A stretch of 44,283 nt of DNA from a virus: positions 1 to 44,283 of IMG/VR virus record IMGVR_UViG_3300035211_000051; one strand, given 5' to 3'. Both the position numbers and the translations under genes were made by a program. A model generated the notes under the pieces. That model was not told the origin of the DNA. It saw only the letters and a list, made by a program, of their open reading frames with translations, and made no database searches. This document shows positions 22,429 to 30,200 of the stretch, piece by piece. Within the stretch, counting starts at the first letter, position 1. Every line of letters starts with the position of its first letter.

Positions 22429-23070
22429 ATGGCAGCCAAACAGGGCAAGCGCGGGCCAGGGCCAGGGCTCGCAACCGTGAAGGCCAGGGGCGGGTACGTG
22501 GCCGAGCTGGCGGCCGCCGAGCGCGAGCGGGAGCTGAGCCAGGGCCCGGACGTTAGCCGGCAGCTCGCAGCCGTGGCGGGCCCGGATGACGTAGTGCCCC
22601 GACACCTAGATTCGGTCTATGGCCTGCGCGGCGTGCCGGCGCTGTTCGTCTGGCACATGGCGCGCACGGGCTCCGCGACCGAAGCGGCCAGGCTGGCCGG
22701 GTGTCCTTCGCCTGAGCGCGACGGCCGCGACCTAATGGCGAGCGCGGCCGTCCAGCGCGCGCTCATGGGGGAGGCGCGCCTGGCCGTCAGCCGGCTGACG
22801 CATGCGGCGTTGCACCGCATGGCGACCATGCTGGCCAGCGATGACGTTCCGCCGGCAGTGCACGCCAGGCTCATCGACACCGCGTTCAAGGCGGGCGGGG
22901 TGATCGACACGGACAACTCAAAGACACGCACGACGGGTCATTTAGGCGTGAGGGCGAGCGCTGAACCGGTGGCCGTCGATCCGGCCGCTGCGCAGGCCCA
23001 GCTAGCAGCGCTACGCGACGATCTACGCGCGCTGATCAAGCAATCAAGGGGCGAGCAAGGGTCCGAGTGA
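22429..23070 (+). CDS. terS: Probable small terminase subunit (213 aa)
   Basis: ATG 22429 has AGGGGG at 6-bp spacing; a TTG at 22411 is less likely. The core resembles Terminase_2 small subunits: an HTH segment ARTGSATEAARLAGCPSPER followed by a SAAVQRAL pattern, then helices (LTHAALHRMATMLASDDVPP, HARLIDTAFKAGGVID). The N-terminus is basic and the end is Ala/Gln rich. Small terminases bind the packaging site and recruit the large subunit. It lies about 11.5 kb from the large terminase gene, which is unusual, and is followed by a 388-bp non-coding block. Confidence 0.68.
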   Translation: MAAKQGKRGPGPGLATVKARGGYVAELAAAERERELSQGPDVSRQLAAVAGPDDVVPRHLDSVYGLRGVPALFVWHMARTGSATEAARLAGCPSPERDGRDLMASAAVQRALMGEARLAVSRLTHAALHRMATMLASDDVPPAVHARLIDTAFKAGGVIDTDNSKTRTTGHLGVRASAEPVAVDPAAAQAQLAALRDDLRALIKQSRGEQGSE

Positions 23071-23458
23071 TCGCCGGCCAGAGGGCCGCTAGAGGGCCCT
23101 GGAAGGGCACGCTACGGCCATCGGCCAATTATCGGCCCCTGGGGGGTGCCTGGCATTGCCTGGCGAGCGCTGGCGGCTGCGCGGGTGGCCATCGGCCTGG
23201 CCTGGCGGCCGGCCGGAGAGTGGAGGCGGGCGCGTGTGCCCGCGCCTCCGACCCCTGGGGGGCTCGCCCGCCCCCGCCACAATTTTGATTATCCCCCGCC
23301 CGTACCAAAATTCGCCCTGAAAACGTTCACCCTTCCCGGCCCTTCTAGAGCCCGCATTTGCCCTTTTCCCGCCGACCCTATACCTTGGCATGGGTAAGCA
23401 CCTGATCGTTGAATACAGCCTGCCAGATTGGGCGATATGGCCTCACCAGGAGGGAAAC
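23071..23458. other. 388-bp non-coding block with repeats and hairpins
   Basis: No convincing gene is seen. CCCCTGGGGGG occurs at 23136-23146 and 23252-23262, and GGCCATCGGCC at 23116-23126 and 23187-23197. A GC hairpin spans 23222-23249 (GGAGGC pairs with GCCTCC, inner GGGC with GCCC). An AT-rich inverted repeat AATTTTG/CAAAATT is at 23281-23287 and 23306-23312. Repeats, hairpins and an AT-rich patch beside the small terminase suggest a replication origin or packaging site; this is inference. Confidence 0.6.
23357..23384 (+). promoter_or_regulatory. Candidate promoter for HNH gene
   Basis: TTTGCC (23357-23362) and TATACC (23379-23384) are separated by 16 bp, about 75 bp before the HNH start. 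The TTTGC core matches the -35 candidates at 11924 and 27166. Confidence 0.45.
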
Positions 23459-23905
23459 ATGGCTGACTGCGAAGTACCTGGATGTTCTGATCCAGCGAGA
23501 GGCAAGCATGGCTTGTGCAACAAACACCGGCTGAGGCTTCAGCGGCGAGGAACCACGGACGCGAGGCCGGCCAAGAGATACCGCATGCAGAAGTCGGAAG
23601 CCGGCCTTGGATACCAACACCGCGCCGTAGCGGAAATGGTGCTTGGCAGGCCTTTGCCGGAAGGCGTCGAGATTCACCACATCAATGGGCTCAAGTCAGA
23701 CAACCGGCCAGAGAACCTGGTCGTTTGCCCAAATCGCGCTTACCACATGCTGCTACATGCCCGCCAGGCCGCACTGGAAGCCTGTGGAAATCCCGATTGG
23801 GTGCGATGCCTCGCCTGTGGTGAACACGGGAATCCTGCCCACATGCGCGGGCCTTACGGCAATCGGTACGCGCACCGCACCAGGGGTGGAATGTGCCTGA
23901 AATGA
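23459..23905 (+). CDS. HNH endonuclease with zinc-finger N-terminus (148 aa)
   Basis: ATG 23459 follows a perfect AGGAGG, so it is preferred to ATG 23390, which has none. Residues 4-23 hold C4, C9, C20 and H23 (CEVPGCSDPARGKHGLCNKH), probably a zinc site. The nuclease core is EIHHINGLKSDNRPENLVVC (residues 71-90), with the HH-N-N pattern of HNH_3 enzymes, followed by an AYHMLLH helix. A second Cys-rich end (CLACGEH to MCLK) may bind DNA. Free-standing HNH nucleases beside terminase genes can be homing enzymes or packaging helpers; which applies here is not clear. Confidence 0.83.
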   Translation: MADCEVPGCSDPARGKHGLCNKHRLRLQRRGTTDARPAKRYRMQKSEAGLGYQHRAVAEMVLGRPLPEGVEIHHINGLKSDNRPENLVVCPNRAYHMLLHARQAALEACGNPDWVRCLACGEHGNPAHMRGPYGNRYAHRTRGGMCLK

Positions 23906-24120
23906 CTTTTGAGCAGATGGAGGCGAGGCGACAGGCGCTGATTCAGCGCGAGTCTGCGAAAAGCGGCCTGCGTGGCAGAGTGAACGCTGCGTGCATCCGT
24001 TGCATTTACGACGTTGGCTGCGGTTCTGGAACCTGGCGTCAGCAAATCGAAGCGTGCACTGACGTTGCATGCCCGCTGTACCCGGTCAGGCCGGTGTCCA
24101 GGGCCCAAAAAAAGCCCTGA
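23902..24120 (+). CDS. Cys-rich small protein (72 aa)
   Basis: ATG 23902 lies in an ATGA overlap with the HNH gene; a GTG at 23893 is an alternative. The N-terminal helix (MTFEQMEARRQALIQRESAK) precedes a C-x2-C segment (ACIRCIYDVGCGSGTWRQQI) and a C-x4-C segment ending in CPLYPVRP. This layout is common in small phage proteins and presumably binds zinc. A terminator for the opposite operon overlaps its end. It is probably co-expressed with the nuclease. Confidence 0.65.
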   Translation: MTFEQMEARRQALIQRESAKSGLRGRVNAACIRCIYDVGCGSGTWRQQIEACTDVACPLYPVRPVSRAQKKP

Positions 24121-24145
24121 CGGGGAGGAGTGGCCCCGCCAGGGC
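24107..24145 (-). terminator. Rho-independent terminator of leftward replication operon
   Basis: On the minus strand a 12-bp stem (24134-24145 with 24114-24125, one wobble pair) around an 8-base loop is followed by seven T residues (complement of 24107-24113). It lies 44 bp beyond the last leftward gene. Confidence 0.88.
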
Positions 24146-24188
24146 CGATAAGCAGCCAACGCCAGCCGTTGCGGCCGGCGGGGCGATT

Positions 24189-24341
24189 TTACCCGGCTCC
24201 TGCCCAGCGGTGGTCAGGCGTGTGCTTGTCGCAGCCGTCCGTGGGCTCTCGACGTTGTGGTGGCGAGACATTCCGGCACTTGCCCAGCACGTAGTGGCGG
24301 CATGTCGCGCAGTTACGCGGCAACTTGAACGGGATGTCCAT
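24189..24341 (-). CDS. Small zinc-finger-like protein (50 aa)
   Basis: The start overlaps the helicase stop (TGATG); the longer frame through the helicase is antisense noise. The product has CATCRHYVLGKCRNVSPPQR and a DGCDKHTPDH end, giving four cysteines and several histidines in the order of a zinc ribbon found in small phage replication-operon proteins. It is the last gene before the terminator and may assist replication, but no partner is known. Confidence 0.62.
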   Translation of the reverse strand: MDIPFKLPRNCATCRHYVLGKCRNVSPPQRREPTDGCDKHTPDHRWAGAG

Positions 24342-25273
24342 CAGAACCCCGCCATCGGGCCTGGCGGCGGTGGCGTGATGTTGGCCAGGTTCATCGGCCT
24401 GGCGTTCGGGCCTGGGAGCCATTGCCGTGACGGCTCGTGCCACCAGAACTTCCATGCGCCGTTGAATCGCCCGTGGCGGTTCTTGTCCAGCCGCAGATAG
24501 CAGTCCGGGTCGTCTTCGTGTCCCGGCAGGCCCTTGCGCGGGTTGCGGTACACGAGCATGACGTTGTCGGCCAGGTCGCTGATCTCGCCGGCCCCGCGGA
24601 TGTCCCACTTGCTGGGCGTGTGCGTCGAGTCGGACGGCTTGCGCATGTGGTGCACCAGGTGCACATGGATGCCGGTTTCCATCGCCACGTACTGGAGTTC
24701 TTCGACCAGGCGGATATCGCCGCCGGCGTCCTTGTCCACGCCGCACTTCATCAGGCTGTCGATGAACAGGTGCTTGCAGCCCAGCTCCTTGGCTACGTAG
24801 TGGGCCAGCTCAATCACGATCGGCGGCTTGATGTGCCGCTGGCGCGTGTAGAACACCAGGTACGGGTTCAGGTACTCCAGGGCCTGGCGCTTGAAGTCCT
24901 CGGTGAAGTTCTCGCAATGCGCAATCTGGTTGATCATCCGCCCCATCGTGTCTTCCGGGCGCATTTCGAAGCTGGCGATGCACGTTTTCGCCTGCCACCA
25001 GGCCGCGCACTGGCCCATCACGAGCGACTTCCCGGCGTTGTTGTAGCCGGCCCAGATGGTCAGCTCGCCTTCCCGAAACGTGAAATCGGTGTGGGTCTTG
25101 GCCCAGGGCATCGGGCTGCCGGCAAGCTCGCGCGAGGCGTCGTTGCGAATCAGCGGTGCCAGGTCTGAGGGCCTGACCAGGTAGGGCTGCGGGCCGTCCT
25201 CTCGGTCCTGGGCGTAGCGTTGCAGGGTGTCGTCTGAGATCACGCTCAGCTCGTTGGCGCGGACGAAGCTCAT
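24341..25273 (-). CDS. DnaB-like replicative helicase (RecA-type, 310 aa)
   Basis: The Walker A motif is GYNNAGKS at residues 76-83, with a catalytic Glu in SFEM (E103). Walker B is HLFID (168-172), the HLVHHMRKP sensor lies at 205-213, and a KNRHG finger-like segment at 264-268. The GAGEISDLADNVMLVYRN stretch is typical of DnaB/Twinkle C-terminal domains. It is about 310 residues, so the DnaB N-terminal domain is missing, as in several phage helicases. It should unwind DNA 5' to 3' at the fork. Start and stop are coupled to neighbours (ATGA, TGATG). Confidence 0.85.
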   Translation of the reverse strand: MSFVRANELSVISDDTLQRYAQDREDGPQPYLVRPSDLAPLIRNDASRELAGSPMPWAKTHTDFTFREGELTIWAGYNNAGKSLVMGQCAAWWQAKTCIASFEMRPEDTMGRMINQIAHCENFTEDFKRQALEYLNPYLVFYTRQRHIKPPIVIELAHYVAKELGCKHLFIDSLMKCGVDKDAGGDIRLVEELQYVAMETGIHVHLVHHMRKPSDSTHTPSKWDIRGAGEISDLADNVMLVYRNPRKGLPGHEDDPDCYLRLDKNRHGRFNGAWKFWWHEPSRQWLPGPNARPMNLANITPPPPGPMAGF

Positions 25274-26001
25274 TTCGCGTCCTCGTCGGCGTTACGTGGA
25301 TGGGAAGATGTCTGCGGCGAGAATTGCGCCTGGCGGGCCAGCCACCCGCTGGCCGCGGACTTCCAACACTTCATCGGGTTGCGGCCCACCTTCCAGCCGT
25401 TGGCCGCGTAGTAGTCCAGGAATGCCTGGGCCATTTCCGGCCTGAACGCCAGCTCGCGCCTCTCGGCCGTATCCCGCATGTAGCTCGTCAGTTCATCGCG
25501 TGAGGGGGGCACGAAAGTGCCCCTCTTCTTTTCTTTCTGGTTCTGTATCTGGTTCTGGTTCTGATTGGCATTGCTTAAGCACTGCTTGGCGTCTGCTTGA
25601 CGAGTGCTTGAAGCATTGCTCTGAGCATTGCTTGGAGCATTACCCCATCGGGTGTTGGCCGCGATTGTCGCCCGCTCGCGATTTGTGGCGATCGTGTTTT
25701 TCGTCCATTCGATCTCGCGCTCTGCCCGCAAATGCCGGTAGACCGGCCCATATTCAGGGTCTTCTGTCGCCAGGAAGAACTCGGCCAGCACCTGGCGGAT
25801 GGCGTTCTGTTCGGTCGGGCTGGTGGCGTGACACAGCCTGTAGACCTTGTCCATGTCGCCTGGCAGGGCCCGCTGGTGCTGGTAGATGTAGCCCAGCAGC
25901 TTCATGTACGCCCCGAGCTGCATCAGGTCCAGGTGCATCGTGTCGGCGTTCCAATCGCCCCAAAAAAACCGCGTGTAGGCGGCCTTGGTCTTCGTCGTCA
26001 T
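25270..26001 (-). CDS. DUF1376-like replication protein (243 aa)
   Basis: The start at 26001 was chosen because residues 8-40 (AYTRFFWGDWNADTMHLDLM, then QLGAYMKLLGYIY) match the DUF1376 opening found in phage replication proteins. The N-terminal 100 residues look like a winged-helix domain. A middle region is Asn/Gln/Ser rich (NQNQNQIQNQ), and the end has a helix SRDELTSYMRDTAERRELAF and a KVGRNPMKCWKSAASGW motif. Such proteins precede helicase genes and may load helicase at the origin. It overlaps the helicase gene by 4 bp. Confidence 0.75.
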   Translation of the reverse strand: MTTKTKAAYTRFFWGDWNADTMHLDLMQLGAYMKLLGYIYQHQRALPGDMDKVYRLCHATSPTEQNAIRQVLAEFFLATEDPEYGPVYRHLRAEREIEWTKNTIATNRERATIAANTRWGNAPSNAQSNASSTRQADAKQCLSNANQNQNQIQNQKEKKRGTFVPPSRDELTSYMRDTAERRELAFRPEMAQAFLDYYAANGWKVGRNPMKCWKSAASGWLARQAQFSPQTSSHPRNADEDAK

Positions 26002-26228
26002 TCCCCGGCCCCCCCGGCAAATTCGATCAACGCGGGCAGGATTCTGGCCAGTGCAGATCGTCTGATGCAGACCGACCACCGTGAGAAAGTGCCATCCGAC
26101 GCAGTCAGGGTTGGATCGAACTCCAGGTCGAACGTCGTGATGTCCACAATGTCGTCTTCGAAGTCCACGGAATAGATGGTGCTGTTGTCCGTGAACATGA
26201 TCTTGTTGTCGTCAGGTATTGCCGGCAT
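25998..26228 (-). CDS. Small acidic hypothetical protein (76 aa)
   Basis: It lies between the primase-like and DUF1376 genes and is coupled downstream by ATGA. The product has beta-rich acidic segments (NKIMFTDNSTIYSVDFEDDI, VDITTFDLEFDPTLTASD) followed by a basic helix (RWSVCIRRSALARILPALIE). No motif gives a function. Its position suggests a replication accessory or regulator. Confidence 0.6.
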   Translation of the reverse strand: MPAIPDDNKIMFTDNSTIYSVDFEDDIVDITTFDLEFDPTLTASDGTFSRWSVCIRRSALARILPALIEFAGGAGE

Positions 26229-26262
26229 TTGGCCTCTCCCGTATTTTTTTCAGAAATTCGTT

Positions 26263-26784
26263 TCACTTGGCGACAAGATCGCCACTTTTGTCGGCAGGAT
26301 CGCGCAGCCCCAGGTCGTGGTAGAGGGTCCGCAGAAGCACCGCCGGGTCCGATTCGACGCCCCGGCTCTGGAGCCACCCGATCGCGATCAGGTAGTCGTC
26401 CCGGTCCCGCGGTGACAGGGGCTCGCCGCGTTCGAATTTCGCTTGCGCCAGGGCCACGACTGTCTGCTTGATCCGCACCTCATCACGTTGTTTTTCTTCG
26501 CGTTTCCGTTCAAGCCTGTAAAACGCATGTGGCGGCTGGTAGTCCTCCCGCGTGCCGTCGTACAGGTCTTTGAACTCCAGGCCCAGGGCCGCGATGACAT
26601 CGGTCGTCGGACAGCCCGCGTGGCAGTGGATCAGCAGCGAATCGGCCGTGTCGGCCACGGACAGCGAAGGCGATCGATCCTGGTGCGCTGGGCACTGGCA
26701 GACGAATTTGCCGTCTCCAACGCGCTTGACGGTCATTCCGGCCTGGCGCAGCCGGTCGAGGAAATTGATCGTGGCGAGACTCAT
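26263..26784 (-). CDS. Primase-like CHC2 zinc-binding protein (173 aa)
   Basis: Residues 26-58 contain the zinc-binding unit of DnaG/T7-type primases: CPAHQDRSPSLSV with C31 and H34, and LIHCHAGC with C54 and C58. The rest is a charged helix (RLERKREEKQRDEVRIKQTV) and a short C-terminal domain. There is no TOPRIM catalytic domain, so it is much shorter than a full primase. It may be the zinc module of a split primase, recognise the priming site and recruit host DnaG, or regulate replication. It overlaps the previous gene by ATGA. Confidence 0.78.
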   Translation of the reverse strand: MSLATINFLDRLRQAGMTVKRVGDGKFVCQCPAHQDRSPSLSVADTADSLLIHCHAGCPTTDVIAALGLEFKDLYDGTREDYQPPHAFYRLERKREEKQRDEVRIKQTVVALAQAKFERGEPLSPRDRDDYLIAIGWLQSRGVESDPAVLLRTLYHDLGLRDPADKSGDLVAK

Positions 26785-27020
26785 TCTTGTTTGTTCTCCA
26801 GGTGGTGGGCGATCAGCGACAACTGCATCGCGACAGGGCCGGCCAGATTTGCCGGGATCGCGATTGAGCCCAGGGTTACGCGCCCGTCGATGCCGGTTGG
26901 CGACGGGTACGATGTCTTCAGGTAGATGGAGCCGCGGGCCTCGTCCAGTTCGATGTCGAGGCGGGCTTTCGCGGGTAGTTGTGACGAATGTGCGGGGAAT
27001 GCTATTCTGTCAGTTGACAT
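26781..27020 (-). CDS. Small hypothetical protein (79 aa)
   Basis: It precedes the primase-like gene and overlaps it by 4 bp. ATG 27020 has AAGGAGAG upstream. The product is beta-rich: KARLDIELDEARGSIYLKTS, GIDGRVTLGSIAIPANLAGP, with a C-terminal helix QLSLIAHHLENKQE. I recognise no family. It is the first full-length gene of the leftward replication operon. Confidence 0.62.
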   Translation of the reverse strand: MSTDRIAFPAHSSQLPAKARLDIELDEARGSIYLKTSYPSPTGIDGRVTLGSIAIPANLAGPVAMQLSLIAHHLENKQE

Positions 27021-27058
27021 TGGCTCTCCTTGTGCTGGTGTCGTGAGTCAATCTTCAT
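27002..27058 (-). CDS. Possible 18-residue leader peptide
   Basis: A minus-strand frame of 18 codons (MKIDSRHQHKESQCQLTE) starts at 27058 with GAGAGAGTCTGACCG upstream. That resembles the leader of most genes in the 18-22 kb array. It ends inside the next gene, past its start, so it may couple translation. Because of its length this could be chance. Confidence 0.35.
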   Translation of the reverse strand: MKIDSRHQHKESQCQLTE

Positions 27059-27075
27059 CGGTCAGACTCTCTCTC

Positions 27076-27112
27076 GTTGCCGACCGGGGTGGTAGCCGGT
27101 CAATAAGGCAAC
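27076..27112 (-). ncRNA. Structured 5' leader element of replication operon
   Basis: GTTGCC-GACCGG (27076-27087) pairs with CCGGTC (27096-27101) and GGCAAC (27107-27112), giving 12 base pairs with an AATAA bulge on one side. It lies in the untranslated leader downstream of the leftward promoter. A regulatory RNA hairpin or a protein operator are both possible. Confidence 0.45.
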
Positions 27113-27130
27113 AGCCCCAGGTAAGGGACG

Positions 27131-27168
27131 GGCCCAGGCGGATCGCATCTGCCTGGGCCTTTTCCTTT
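27131..27168 (+). terminator. Rightward Rho-independent terminator before the tail-fibre promoter
   Basis: GGCCCAGGCGGAT (27131-27143) pairs with ATCTGCCTGGGCC (27147-27159), 13 pairs with one wobble, followed by TTTTCCTTT. It would stop rightward transcripts just before the fibre promoter. No plus-strand gene ends nearby, so it may insulate the fibre operon or end a small RNA. Confidence 0.75.
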
Positions 27169-27193
27169 GCGGATAGGCAATATAGGCTAGAAT
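27166..27193 (+). promoter_or_regulatory. Candidate rightward promoter for tail-fibre operon
   Basis: TTTGCG (27166-27171) and TAGAAT (27188-27193) are 16 bp apart and about 40 bp before ATG 27233. The TTTGC -35 core is shared with other candidate promoters in the window. It overlaps the leftward promoter at 27179-27208. Confidence 0.5.
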
Positions 27194-27208
27194 CTCGGGG
27201 GATTCCAA
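27179..27208 (-). promoter_or_regulatory. Candidate leftward promoter for replication operon
   Basis: On the minus strand TTGGAA (complement of 27203-27208) and TATATT (complement of 27179-27184) are 18 bp apart. It overlaps the rightward promoter, so early and late transcription could compete here. Confidence 0.5.
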
Positions 27209-27232
27209 GCCTTATACGGACTTGCCTGCAAA

Positions 27233-30200
27233 ATGGCCGAACTCCCCCGATATAGCCGGAAATTCGGCTTTGCAGATCACTCGGTAAGCAACCCAACCAC
27301 CCCTCATCCGGGTCAGAAACTCGACCAGGAATTCGATCGCCTGGCGGCCTGGATCGTGGCGGCCACCGCGTCTCTCCGTGAGCTTCAGCGCGCAGACGGC
27401 GAGCTGATGAATGCCACGGTCGGCCCCGACCAGCTCAAGCCTGGCGTTCTTGAATACCTTGCCGACCAGGTGCGCGAGATCATCGCGCTCGACATCCAGC
27501 GCGTGAACTCGCTGGTGGAGCTGGCCGGCGACCACCGCGCAGGCGCTGAGCGTGCGGTTGGCGCGATCAAGGTGAACCAGGCCGAGGCGATCCAGCGCTC
27601 CGGCGAGGCGGTGCACGCAGCGGCGCTGTCGAACAGGGACGCGGAACGCGCCGGCTCCGCGGCCCTGCGTGCATCGACCGATGCCCTCGACGCGCAACTG
27701 GATGCCAACCGGGCCGAAGACAACGCCAACAAGGCCGCCATCCACGAAGCGCTGGCACGCGACTTCGCGGAGAAGCTGGAAGGCCCGGTCATGCTTCTGC
27801 CGCCGGATGCCACCTACAACGAGGCCAACGACCAGGCCCTGTGGTCATCCAAGTGGTGGGCCGTCTACACCCAGAACCTTCTGGCCGAGTTCAACGTCTG
27901 GTATCTGGGCGCGTTCCCGACGCCGCCCACGCAGACCCCAAGCGGCGATGCGCTCGCGCCTGGGATGATCTACTACGACACCTCCACCGAGCTTCTGTAC
28001 TTCTACGACGGCTCGCAGTGGTTCTCGCTTGAGCGCCGTAACTGGCTGGTCGCCAACAACCTGACCAACTACGCGACCGACCCGACTGCCATCGCCAATG
28101 CCATCGCAGCCGGCGACGATGCCCAGGCACTCGGAGACGAGGCCATTGCCATCGGCAACGGTGCCTATGCCAAGAGCTTCAACAACGTCATCATCGGCGG
28201 CTACGCCTATGCGGACGGTGCGGGCGCTTACGAGTCCGTCGCCCTGGGCTTTGGCGCTGAGCTGTTCGACGCGCCCTATGGCACATCTCTGGGGGCCTAC
28301 GCCTACACCTACGCACCGGAAGGTGTCGCGGTCGGCTACGCCTGCGGTGTCGGCGGTCAGCGCGGCACTGCCATCGGTGCCAATGCCTGGGCTGGCATGG
28401 AGTATGGCATCGCGGTTGGCTACGGCAGCCTGGTGGCACCTGTCGGTCACTACCTGTACGACGAGTCGAAGATCAAGCTGCTGACCGACACGGTTGGCCT
28501 GCGTGTCACCGAGGCCGGCGATGTCGAAAAGACGCTCGACGGCGGCTCAGTCTGGGTGCCCGTCGCGGCAGGCTCTGGCGGTGGCATCGAAGAAGCGCCG
28601 ATTGACAGCAACGAGTACGTTCGCAAGAACGCAGGCTGGGTGCAGACGGCCTACTTCAGCGGCGACTACAACGACCTGACCAACATCCCGCCTGGCGAGC
28701 TTGTCGATCCAGGCAACCTGACGAACCAGACCTTGCGCTGGGATGGCACGCGCTGGGTACGCAACCCGTACCTGGAGTCGTATGACACCGGCACTCTCTA
28801 TATCGGCAGATTCGCCACCGACCCTGGCCTTCTTGTCGCCGTTGGCCAGGGCAGAAACCCGGACGGGTTCGCGCACTTTGACTTGCATGGCGCGGCAACT
28901 TCGAAACTGCGCATGGCACGCAAAGCTGGCGTCAACGGTGACGCAGAAATCACCAACGATGGCTCTGGTGACCTCCTGATCGGCACTGGCGGCAAGATCG
29001 ACATGCGCGTTGATGCCTTTGGCGGGGTTGTCATTGGTGACTACGCGCATCGCGAGCGCAACTTGGAGATTCACGCACCGGGCGGTACAGGCGCGCTGGG
29101 AAGACCGAGCCTTCAGTTCGTCAACCACACGGTTGACGACTACGCCTGCAACATCGAGTTCTTCAACGACACCGTTCGGGCAGGGTATATCGCTGTTGCC
29201 GGTACAAGCGGCACCCTGGCCCTTGCCAATGAAACACTTGGCAGTGATGTCGTATTTTCGACTGAATCCACAGTGCGGATGCGTATCGAAGCCAGTGGCA
29301 GAGTCGGCATCAACGAGACGGATATGTCTGCGTCCGGCGCTAACGCCCAGCTGGCAATCGGCACAGGCTACCTGAACTTCACTGACGGCTACGGCGTTGT
29401 TTGGGGTGGCGGCAGTGGCAGACCAGCATTAATCGGCAACAAGTCCACTGGCACAATCTATTTTTCTGGCGCGGATGTCGGTGTCAATACGAACAGCCCA
29501 GGTGCCAAGCTGGAGGTCGTCGGCAGCGGGTCCGACCCGGCCTGCATCATCACTGGCGACACCGGACCCGGTCTGGAAATCGGCGTTCATTCAGTCAACG
29601 CAGAATCCGACATCGCGTTGCAGGCCAACGCGGCCATCGTTGGCGAAGATTCGATCTCCTACGCGGTTGACGCATCCGGCTACCACCGCTGGATGACAGG
29701 CGCGACCAACCGGCGCACTGGCATTGCCGGTGCCACCGAACAGATGCGGATCGACAGCACCGGGGTGCTGGATGTCGCGACTGCCGTTCAGATCGGTGCT
29801 GGCGACACGCGCATCGAACAGCATACGGGCAACTACGGCAGCCTGAACATCACCAACCACGCGTCAGGCGGCTACTACGGCATCAGCCTGAACGGTTGGC
29901 TGAACTTGATGAAGTCCACCGGCCAAACCGGGTCGGGCGGGCTTTATAACGACGACCAAAACCATTGGGTAGTGCGGTATGCGCCGAATCAGGGCACTTT
30001 TCTTCATTACGCAGGCTCTGAAAGGCTGGAAACTACATCCAATGGCGTTGATATCGCCGGCAGCATTACTGTCAGCGGCAACATCACCAAGCCCGGATCC
30101 AGTGGCGACTTCAACGTAAACAGCGAAGGCGTCCTCGACGCATGGGAAGTCGTCGCCGGTCGCGGCAACGGATCGGTCGGCCTGACCATCAATGACTCGC

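Noticed and set aside
23390-23458. Upstream ATG giving a longer HNH protein
   Set aside because: The ATG at 23390 is only a few bases after the candidate -10 and lacks a ribosome-binding site, while 23459 has a perfect AGGAGG; the domain begins after 23459.
27048-27296. 82-codon minus-strand frame across the divergent hub
   Set aside because: It covers a terminator and two promoter candidates and the start of the fibre gene; its product has no protein-like pattern and no ribosome-binding site.
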